Shown here in pieces: positions 56,734 through 64,000 of a DNA stretch of 64,000 nucleotides. The first letter of the stretch is position 1. The number at the start of each line of letters is the position of its first letter. The DNA is from an uncultured Candidatus Poseidoniales archaeon (lineage in GTDB: Archaea; Thermoplasmatota; Poseidoniia; Poseidoniales; Thalassarchaeaceae). A program made the position numbers and the translations under genes. The stretch is from the NCBI GenBank assembly GCA_902560445.1, contig CACELO010000001.1, positions 106,968 to 170,967 of the forward strand. Direction: 5' to 3'. Below the pieces are notes generated by a model. The model was not told the DNA's origin. It saw nothing but the letters and a program-made list of their open reading frames with translations, and ran no database searches.

Positions 56734-57308
56734 TGTTCTCTCAGACCTTACATCACCTAGTAGTTGGTCTAACAACAGGCATTGCTACTCTCGCTTGTCT
56801 ATGTGCCATAGCCGCTTGGGTATCGAATTACTTTGTAGGGGCCAAGAATGCTCGCGCTCATCTCGACACTGCATCCTACATTGCCGCAATCGCAACACTC
56901 CCTTTGCTTCCTATCGCTGTACTTTCCGGTACAATGTCAATGTCCGATCCAGCTAGTGACGCAATGAGTTACAACAAATTCCTCTTTGCTGGATTAACAA
57001 CCGGATTCCTTGCTTCCATGGTAATCGGACGCTGGAGATTTGGTCCAGGAGTTTGGAATGATTCTAGGCTTGCACTATTGCAAGCAATTTCAGCAATTGG
57101 AGCACTTGCAAGCATTACTGTTCTGGGATCAATTGGGGCAAAGATGACGCTTGGAGAATCGACGATGGATATCCTACCCTTTTGGCCAGCCTTTGACGAT
57201 TCGATAGTTGTAAATGGATGGTTTTCTCTAGTTCTACTAATCATAGGGCTGGTCGCAGTGGTTGCGGCATTCATGCTTGGTCCTAAGGTAGAACGTTTAC
57301 CTGAGTGA
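56733..57308 (+). CDS. Polytopic membrane protein, about 5 TM
   Basis: MFSQTLHHLVVGLTTGIATLACLCAIAAWV...; start overlaps previous stop (TAATG). Confidence 0.8.
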   Translation: MFSQTLHHLVVGLTTGIATLACLCAIAAWVSNYFVGAKNARAHLDTASYIAAIATLPLLPIAVLSGTMSMSDPASDAMSYNKFLFAGLTTGFLASMVIGRWRFGPGVWNDSRLALLQAISAIGALASITVLGSIGAKMTLGESTMDILPFWPAFDDSIVVNGWFSLVLLIIGLVAVVAAFMLGPKVERLPE

Positions 57309-57313
57309 TAGAA

Positions 57314-58627
57314 TCAGTAACACTGCTGTCGGTCTTCAGACCATGTTCCACCGTTTGCCTCGCACTCCTCTTGAGTAGTAGCTGATTCGTTGGATTCGTC
57401 CTCTACTGGTTCCTGATCAGAATCTCCGGAATCATCACGGTCCTTGTCCTTGTTACAGTCCCTGTCGTACTCTGGCCAGACGCAGGCTGATGCATCTCCG
57501 TCGGCGACCCACTCACCACCTCTCTCCTCGCAGACCTCCTGAGGCACCTCGAGGTCGGCCATTATCCTAATCTCCATGTCGAATTCCTCGCGGTCCTCCA
57601 TCTCTGCAGGGCCACCGAACACAGCATCACTAAGCCTCTCCATGAGGCCTCTCCTGTCGTCTTTATCACGATGGCACTTCTCCCCGCCCGCGCATTTGGC
57701 ATGGCGGTGGTGCTTCTCTGTCATCTCCTCGTATACTGATGTGATGGCGGATGCTTCCGCAGTGCAGGCTTCGTTCTCCAGGCAGTATACGATGGCGGTG
57801 GACGCGGCCTCGAGCATGGATGCTTTGTCCTCTGAGTACCTCATTTTTCTCTCGTCGTCCCAGTCGTGCCAGTCCCCGTGTTCCATACGTGCGTGGCACC
57901 ACTCCTCCTTCTCTTCTGACCAGACTTCATCTGTTCTGCAGTCGAACCTTACTTCATCTTCATCTGGGCAGTCGTAGTGCACGACCCCATCCTTTTCCCA
58001 GAGACATATCCTTTCTTCGGATTCGGTTACGCAGACCTGTCTGTCCTCGTACCATTCTCCTCCGGCCGCTTCGCAGTCCTCTTGCGTCATCTCGTCATCG
58101 TCTGCTGGATTGGGGTCTGTCCTCATCCGGACCTCCTCCATTATGAGCTCGTCCTGAGACTCGGCATCGATTTTGTGCTGCATCTCAGCATGCTTATCCT
58201 CCATGTTGTCAATCATCTCTTGGAGTTGTTCTGAGTCCGCCTCGCAGGCTGTATCCTCCAAGCAGAACCTAAGAGCGATGATGAGTTCCTCGCCGGCTGC
58301 TATCCTCTGCTTGAGGTGCTCAACCCTGTCGTCCATCCTGTCGTCCATCCTGTCGCTCATCATGCTGCGGATGAAGTCCTTGGCGCCCTTCTTCATTCGA
58401 CTGTCCTCGGACTTCCTCTCGTCCCAGTCCTCGTCGTCCGTGGCGTCATCGACCACTCCGGCCATCCAGTCATCCTCTGCATACTCTGGTGCTGCAAACT
58501 CTTCGAGCCCTGCGGCCATGGACGAGCTTGCCAGTAAGGTGAATATTGCTAGGGCTAGGACGCCCCTGCTCATCGGTGATACATTCTTGTCCCGTACCTT
58601 GTTATCTTTCGATTCATCATGGATCAT
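57314..58627 (-). CDS. Secreted acidic Cys-motif protein (repeated CExxGGxWxxDxxxC)
   Basis: Signal LALAIFTLLASSSMAAG; CEAAGGEWYEDRQVC, CEERGGEWVADGDASAC, CEANGGTWSEDRQQC; region visibly GC-richer than neighbours. Confidence 0.82.
   Translation of the reverse strand: MIHDESKDNKVRDKNVSPMSRGVLALAIFTLLASSSMAAGLEEFAAPEYAEDDWMAGVVDDATDDEDWDERKSEDSRMKKGAKDFIRSMMSDRMDDRMDDRVEHLKQRIAAGEELIIALRFCLEDTACEADSEQLQEMIDNMEDKHAEMQHKIDAESQDELIMEEVRMRTDPNPADDDEMTQEDCEAAGGEWYEDRQVCVTESEERICLWEKDGVVHYDCPDEDEVRFDCRTDEVWSEEKEEWCHARMEHGDWHDWDDERKMRYSEDKASMLEAASTAIVYCLENEACTAEASAITSVYEEMTEKHHRHAKCAGGEKCHRDKDDRRGLMERLSDAVFGGPAEMEDREEFDMEIRIMADLEVPQEVCEERGGEWVADGDASACVWPEYDRDCNKDKDRDDSGDSDQEPVEDESNESATTQEECEANGGTWSEDRQQCY
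58325..58360. repeat. 12-bp tandem repeat (cctgtcgtccat x3, last copy divergent) encoding RMDD/RMDD
   Basis: Direct reading of the sequence. Confidence 0.85.
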
Positions 58628-58685
58628 AGTAGAACGGCGTTCTTACCTAAGGTATCAACAGTTCGCTTACAAGTTCGAGGTAAAT

Positions 58686-59987
58686 CTAGTTATTATTGAG
58701 TTCCTCGAAGGTCTCAAGGATACGCCTAGCATGAGCGTCAGGTGATAGATTTAATTCTGCGATTTTCTGTCTTCCAGCCTCAGCCCATTTCTTTTTCACA
58801 TCGGTGTCCAGTGCCTCGTTTAGGGCCTCTTGCCAAGCCATTATATCGTCACGGGGAAGAAGTCGTCCATTGACTCCATCTTCAACCGTATCTTGGAATC
58901 CTCCTTCATCTACAAAGAGGGCTGGAGTTCCGACAGCAAAGGCTTCGATTGGTGTAAGCCCGAAAGGTTCGCCGTGGGCCATACTGACAATCGCTACCGA
59001 GCGGCGCATTAACCCCGTTAATTGTAGGTTAGATAGACGAGGGGGTGTCCATAATTTGACACCTCTGGCATTAGCGTGATCGTGAAGGCCCTCGACTTCT
59101 TCGAAAACACCTCCACCGACTAGAACTAATCCAAAGCCACTTCCTGCCAACATGGAGATAGCTTCCCAACCCCCTTTCACCCAGCCAGCATGACCAATCG
59201 TAGTAACCCACGGTGGATCGGGCAATTCATCCAGATCAATCCATGCTTGGTTCTCTTCTTCAGTTGCTTCCGGAGTGAATTCGGAAAAATCTACACTGGG
59301 ATGAATAAAATCGGAATCATAACCGTATACGGTCCGGATTCTTTCAGCACTGTAATTTGAATTACCGTTAATTATTGATTTTGGACGCTTTAGGAAAGCA
59401 GAGATAACCCTCCTGTCATCACGTCTTGCCTTAGAAAGAGCAAATCTAGTCAGTGATAGATTGCGCCTTGGTTTTCCATCCACTCCAAGATGAAGAACAT
59501 CTTCGTATAGACCGCGGTGTGGCTCTAACATGTGTAGATGGAATGGAGTTTTCTTTGGAACAAGGCGGATTAATCCTAGGGAACCATCTCCACTAACAAG
59601 GTGAACCGCATCGGTGCTTGTTAGAACTTCTTTTAGACCAGCAATTCCCTTCCAAGCCTTCGTTGAACTTCTTAGTTCTGTATTCCATATTCTAGACCAT
59701 GTTCCGGATTTTTGTTGCCAGGAAATTTTTGGCTTAAGTAGAGGAATTGAATTCTCTCTACAGCATTGTTTGAGTTCTTTACTTGATTGCAATGTTGCCA
59801 TTGTTACATCAAAATATTCCGTCAATGCTGGTAAATTTCTGATTAAATCACGCTCAGCCCCTCTCATTGTTTCAAAGGTACCTTTGGCGACTAATAGACT
59901 CGGTTTTTCCACTTGAGTATCTATCAATTCGATTCCTCCAAGACTCTTCTGTACACGGCGAGTACGTCTTTTGTTATGACAGGCCAC
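58686..59987 (-). CDS. Glycosyltransferase family 4-like
   Basis: PPWVTTIGHAGWVKGGWEAISMLAGSGFGLVLVGGG, SMAHGEPFGLTPIEAFAVGTPALFVDEGGFQDTVEDGVNGRLL. Confidence 0.88.
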   Translation of the reverse strand: MACHNKRRTRRVQKSLGGIELIDTQVEKPSLLVAKGTFETMRGAERDLIRNLPALTEYFDVTMATLQSSKELKQCCRENSIPLLKPKISWQQKSGTWSRIWNTELRSSTKAWKGIAGLKEVLTSTDAVHLVSGDGSLGLIRLVPKKTPFHLHMLEPHRGLYEDVLHLGVDGKPRRNLSLTRFALSKARRDDRRVISAFLKRPKSIINGNSNYSAERIRTVYGYDSDFIHPSVDFSEFTPEATEEENQAWIDLDELPDPPWVTTIGHAGWVKGGWEAISMLAGSGFGLVLVGGGVFEEVEGLHDHANARGVKLWTPPRLSNLQLTGLMRRSVAIVSMAHGEPFGLTPIEAFAVGTPALFVDEGGFQDTVEDGVNGRLLPRDDIMAWQEALNEALDTDVKKKWAEAGRQKIAELNLSPDAHARRILETFEELNNN

Positions 59988-61078
59988 ATGTAGGATTTCG
60001 CGGCCTTGTGGCCCGCCTCTCCAAGATTATTCAATTTCTTTTGACTAGTGGAAATTAATCGTGTCATAGCATTGGCTAGTTCCACGGAATTTCCAGACTC
60101 TACTGAGAATCCGGCTTCTGGTTCGGTAACTAATCGGCCGAGGTCGTTTACATCTGTCATGATTACTGGAGCGTTGGCATACATCGCTTCAAGCATAACA
60201 GTTGGAAGACCCTCGAAGCGAGACGGGATTACTATACCTGTAGAGTTCTCAAGTAGCCAACGCTTTTCTCCTTCGCTAACTAGTCCCAATCGATGAATCG
60301 CTTGATTTTGGTCAGATTTTTCGATACGTTCTGTTAACCAATCACCGAGTTCCCCCTTACCAGCAATTGCCAGATCGAATCCAGGATCAGAATTTTCCAC
60401 AAGTAAGTCCCAAGCATCCATTAGAACGTCAAGGCCTTTTTGTTCGCTTAGTCTTCCGATAAAAGTCAGTAGTTTTCTGTCTCCAAGGTTAACCAAAGCG
60501 GTTGGTCTTTCTGCTTCCTCATCTATGGCTGAAAATCCATTTGGAATAACATCAATATGACCCTTAACCCCCTTACTTCTGAGAAGTTTCTCAAAGTAAT
60601 CTGTTAGTACAATTCTTGCCTTACTTGAATGCAAGGTTTTCCTGCCTTGTATAGACCATCTGATCGATTTTATCGAATTAGCTATTAATCCATGTTTGAT
60701 GTAGTCATTGTGGTAGGTAGTTACTACTGGAACTCCTACACTGCGAGCCATTTTTAGCGATTTTCTAATTAATATAGGAAGTGTGTCATGTAGGTGCACG
60801 ATATCGAATTCTTCCATAGATAATCCATCTAGAGAAACAACTGGATCAACTCCCGCAAGTATTCTGCTAGGGGATAGACGAACGACATTGATACCTCCCC
60901 TTTGGAATAGTTTTGAGTCATGTTCTGGAACATCGGCACACCAGACTGTAACCTCATGGCCCAACTTGACTAATTCTCGACCTAACATTTCCACATGTTG
61001 GTCTCCACCGCCAACATGAGGCCAGAACCATACATGGACGATTAGCACGCGCAGAGGCGTGCCCTCAGTCGAGGCCAT
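59924..61078 (-). CDS. Glycosyltransferase family 4
   Basis: VLIVHVWFWPHVGGGDQHVEMLGRELVKLGHEVTVWC, LTFIGRLSEQKGLDVLMDAW, IVIPSRFEGLPTVMLEAMYANAPVI. Confidence 0.92.
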   Translation of the reverse strand: MASTEGTPLRVLIVHVWFWPHVGGGDQHVEMLGRELVKLGHEVTVWCADVPEHDSKLFQRGGINVVRLSPSRILAGVDPVVSLDGLSMEEFDIVHLHDTLPILIRKSLKMARSVGVPVVTTYHNDYIKHGLIANSIKSIRWSIQGRKTLHSSKARIVLTDYFEKLLRSKGVKGHIDVIPNGFSAIDEEAERPTALVNLGDRKLLTFIGRLSEQKGLDVLMDAWDLLVENSDPGFDLAIAGKGELGDWLTERIEKSDQNQAIHRLGLVSEGEKRWLLENSTGIVIPSRFEGLPTVMLEAMYANAPVIMTDVNDLGRLVTEPEAGFSVESGNSVELANAMTRLISTSQKKLNNLGEAGHKAAKSYMWPVITKDVLAVYRRVLEESN

Positions 61079-61199
61079 TGTACCTCTCCCAGTTCCTGTT
61101 CTGATAAACGGCGCGGAACTCCTGACACTACAATAATCGGCTAATTCCGTTCATTCACAACCCTCTTAGGTCATATTCTCAGACTATTCCCTACAGTCC

Positions 61200-62066
61200 A
61201 TGAAGAGGCTCCTCCTAGCAACCAGTGAGCCTGAGGGAGAGGAGTCATATGGGCACCTTATGATTGCCGATGCTCTCAATCGAGCAAGGGTGCCTTTCTG
61301 GACAAAGGCTGCAACAGTAAGGAGTACTTCTGAGTTAGATGCAGCCTTAGCAATAGGCGGAATTGATTTGGTTCATTTTGTAGACCCTACGGCAGCCTCA
61401 TTTGCAAGAATAAATCGATCATATCCTGCAGTAGGATCCTTGTTTGTTGATAGCCCGACTCTATCTTCTCGAATGACTGATGACTTGGATTTACTAGATT
61501 TGGTGTTAGTGGAGTCTGAAGAATTATCATCCAGTCTTAAATCTGAAACTCTTGAAATAGGAACTTGTCTCGATGTTGACGCATTTTCTCCGGAATCAAA
61601 TCTCAAACCTAGAGAGTTCCTAAAACCGTTCGATGATGAATCAAAAATGCTGGTAAGTATTGGAACAGATTGCGATTTCCAAGAATTAGTTACTGAATTA
61701 GATCATGAGGTAATTTCTGATTGTAATTTTGTTATGATGCAGTCGAATGAAGTACAGCAATTATTTGATGAACCAGACCGGATAATCGCACTACTACAAC
61801 ATTCGGAAGTGTTGATGATAGCTGAAGGTAATCCATACCATCCTAATCTTGTCCTTCACGCTTCTGCATCTGGTTGCCCAACTCTGAACTGTAATTCTGA
61901 AGATCCACGTGAATGGATTGAACAATTTGTGCGAATACATAGGGATTGGATAAGAGCAGGGAAAGTACCAAGATTTCCTTGTGAGGAAACCATTGAAAAT
62001 GTACGAGAATCCAATGGATTGAGAGCCTACGGGCATAATTTAGCAAAAGCATACTCTCGATTCTAG
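61200..62066 (+). CDS. Putative glycosyltransferase-like protein, divergent
   Basis: SEVLMIAEGNPYHPNLVLHASASGCPTLNCNSEDPREWIEQFV resembles GT-B C-terminal acceptor region; located next to two GT4 genes. Confidence 0.55.
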   Translation: MKRLLLATSEPEGEESYGHLMIADALNRARVPFWTKAATVRSTSELDAALAIGGIDLVHFVDPTAASFARINRSYPAVGSLFVDSPTLSSRMTDDLDLLDLVLVESEELSSSLKSETLEIGTCLDVDAFSPESNLKPREFLKPFDDESKMLVSIGTDCDFQELVTELDHEVISDCNFVMMQSNEVQQLFDEPDRIIALLQHSEVLMIAEGNPYHPNLVLHASASGCPTLNCNSEDPREWIEQFVRIHRDWIRAGKVPRFPCEETIENVRESNGLRAYGHNLAKAYSRF

Positions 62067-62106
62067 GTATACAATTCATTAAAAGGCGATTACGAGACGC
62101 TCTCAT

Positions 62107-62814
62107 GTGCTTTCCATAGAGGATCTAAGAAAGGGCTTTGGCTCTGGTAGGAGACGTCTAGAAGTACTGAAAGGCATCAATCTGAAAGTCGAAAAAGGAG
62201 AGTTAGTCAGCCTGATGGGCCCTAGTGGATGTGGAAAGAGTACCCTTCTAAATATCATTGGTGGTCTACTTGAAGCAGACTCTGGAAGAATAAGTCTTGA
62301 GAATTTCGATTATGGTACAAAGTCTCCAAACAAAGTAGTCGATGTCAGACGGAATGGCGTAGGTTGGATTTTCCAAGATTTTCATTTAGTCGAGCGATTG
62401 AGTGCTCTTGACAACGTTGCATTCAGTCTGGAACTTTCTGGTATGTCAGCCAAAGAAGCAGAAGATAGGGCTTCGACAGCCTTGGAAAGAGTCGGTCTTG
62501 CAGATAGAATGGAATTCATTCCAGACCAACTATCAGGTGGCCAACAGCAAAGGGTAGCAGTTGCCAGGGCGATATCCGGTTCAAGACCACTAATTCTTGC
62601 TGATGAGCCTACAGGTAATCTTGACGTAAAGAGTGGAGAAGAGATACTAGACTTATTCCAAGATTTGTGTAAGAATGACGGAATTTCTGTACTGATGGTA
62701 ACCCATGACCCCGTATTGGCCTCAAGGGCAGACAGAATGTTGCTCCTCAAGGATGGAGTTACTGCAGCTTCGGACATACGTTCTGCATGGGGAATTGAGG
62801 AGTTGCAGTCATGA
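62107..62814 (+). CDS. ABC transporter ATP-binding protein (LolD/MacB-type)
   Basis: LVSLMGPSGCGKSTLLNIIGGL, LSGGQQQRVAVARAISGSRPLILADEPTGNLD. Confidence 0.95.
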   Translation: MLSIEDLRKGFGSGRRRLEVLKGINLKVEKGELVSLMGPSGCGKSTLLNIIGGLLEADSGRISLENFDYGTKSPNKVVDVRRNGVGWIFQDFHLVERLSALDNVAFSLELSGMSAKEAEDRASTALERVGLADRMEFIPDQLSGGQQQRVAVARAISGSRPLILADEPTGNLDVKSGEEILDLFQDLCKNDGISVLMVTHDPVLASRADRMLLLKDGVTAASDIRSAWGIEELQS

Positions 62815-64000
62815 ACCTAGAGTCTATGATTTCAGAAGTCCTACCGACCATGTTATGGGCTTGGATTTCTGTTGGACTCTTCATATTAGGTATACACACC
62901 GCTATCAAAAATTATCGGTGGTGGTACAACCTAGCAAAGAAAGCGGCTAGCCCTAATCGATCAGGAACATTAGATCAGGCAATGGATAGATTGTCTCTTT
63001 CAAATCGCATTAAAAGGTGGTTTCAAACCTTCAAAAATCGGTGGTTAGCCGCTCCAAACAACATCTCAATGGCTCTCAAGAGTGCTTGGAGGGCTCGTGA
63101 AAGAGGCCTAGCAATTTTTGCTGGCGTATTCCTTTCTTCACTCGTGATTACAACTGTCCTCGCTTATGCTGTAGGATTGAATCAGGGATTTTTCCAGTTC
63201 TCACTCGAAGGTGAAGTATTCGATGCTAAGTTAGACTTCCAACAAGACCCAGGTGGAAGTTGGGATGGAAGGACAAACAATTCTGAACTTTGGGAGTCGT
63301 TCTGTGATGATATGACCGCAATGGAAGAATTTTCTGATTGTAGCATTGTCTACGGTAGACAAGGTGTGCGAGTCAATGGTTTCTTTGACGAAAGTTTTGC
63401 TGTTCCTCAGCCTCTCAATGTGGTTTCAGCCACGGGAACTTCGGCCGATTGGGGCAATGTTAGTTGGGAATATCCCGAGGCTTTCGAAAATGGCCCTCCA
63501 ATAAATGACGGAAGAACAATCCGATTTTATGGTTCTGGAATATGGGATGGTGATCTTGCTGATAGGCATGCTAAGTCAGTGATTTTTGGTGAATGGCCAG
63601 CAAGTGTAGCCGATGCAGAAGCCAATCGTTCTGTCATTCTTCCATCAAAAATCGCTAGTGCAGCGGGAGCAGAGGTCGATGAGATAATTTCAACTCTAAC
63701 ATTCTCTTACATCAACGGGACTTACACATTTGAACAATTCCAGAAGGCATTCGATGAATGTCAAGGTACACTGGACAATAATTTGGAGGTTGGTCGAATT
63801 TATTGTTTGGAAACTTTCAATATTACGAATCTGAAAGTTGCCGCAATCTATGAGGAAGGAGATTTTGCAAATCCAACTTTGCTATTCCACCCAGTAATGG
63901 TCACAGATTCTGTTCTAAGCGAAGAACAAAAGTTGGTTCTGATGCAGAAAGACCATGCGTATCTCGGAATAGCTGTGGATAGGAATCTACTTCCAACAAC
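62811..64000 (+). CDS. ABC transporter permease (FtsX/MacB-like), truncated by window end
   Basis: ATGA overlap with upstream ATPase; frame open to window end; TM segments then extracytoplasmic domain (not in ORF track because it lacks a stop). Confidence 0.75.
   Translation, partial: MNLESMISEVLPTMLWAWISVGLFILGIHTAIKNYRWWYNLAKKAASPNRSGTLDQAMDRLSLSNRIKRWFQTFKNRWLAAPNNISMALKSAWRARERGLAIFAGVFLSSLVITTVLAYAVGLNQGFFQFSLEGEVFDAKLDFQQDPGGSWDGRTNNSELWESFCDDMTAMEEFSDCSIVYGRQGVRVNGFFDESFAVPQPLNVVSATGTSADWGNVSWEYPEAFENGPPINDGRTIRFYGSGIWDGDLADRHAKSVIFGEWPASVADAEANRSVILPSKIASAAGAEVDEIISTLTFSYINGTYTFEQFQKAFDECQGTLDNNLEVGRIYCLETFNITNLKVAAIYEEGDFANPTLLFHPVMVTDSVLSEEQKLVLMQKDHAYLGIAVDRNLLPT

Noticed and set aside
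57576-58745. Several long plus-strand ORFs (57576-57977, 57751-58146, 58173-58745)
   Set aside because: Antisense to the GC-rich secreted Cys-motif gene; Ser/Arg/Leu-rich compositions typical of shadow ORFs in GC-rich DNA
1-64000. CRISPR arrays, rRNA genes, IS elements/transposases, inteins
   Set aside because: No regularly spaced direct repeats, rRNA-like stretches, transposase motifs or intein blocks were seen by eye on either strand; small or degenerate copies cannot be excluded without a search

Overview
The window looks like a contiguous piece of a planktonic Euryarchaeota genome. It resembles Candidatus Poseidoniales / Marine Group II; this is inferred from gene content and style, not searched. 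It is densely coded, mostly with housekeeping genes: tuf(EF-1A)-rps10, rpl7ae-rps28e-rpl24e, ndk-infB(aIF5B), rps2, a family B DNA polymerase, a GINS subunit, uvrB, a photolyase/cryptochrome-like protein, deoxyhypusine synthase, ilvE, prs, a ParA-like ATPase, MoxR, a UbiA-UbiD-geranylgeranyl reductase-CcmF cluster, FadB-like beta-oxidation fusion, glycosyltransferases and an ABC transporter. There are two tRNA genes (Leu-CAA and Ile-GAT, both with encoded CCA). Several large secreted or surface proteins are present: fasciclin+cupredoxin, PKD, thrombospondin-3-like repeats, and CxCH/Cx3CH proteins. No rRNA, CRISPR array or IS element was seen. The items I consider most worth checking are: (1) a roughly 0.5 kb cassette of four tiny, SD-preceded, overlapping ORFs at 50.35-50.77 kb, whose last member looks like the truncated N-terminus of a viral-type PolB/DnaQ exonuclease; (2) a three-gene, start/stop-overlapping membrane module with non-canonical heme-like motifs (CNCH and CGGSCH); (3) a CcmF-like gene with no canonical in-frame start (ATA start or frameshift); (4) an Hc1 (histone H1-like) mini-protein; (5) an insertion splitting the conserved rpl24e-ndk ribosomal operon; (6) a shared leader element GGTCGGCGGGYC at identical distance from the start codons of tuf and an FKBP gene; (7) a stem-loop abutting the parA start codon.
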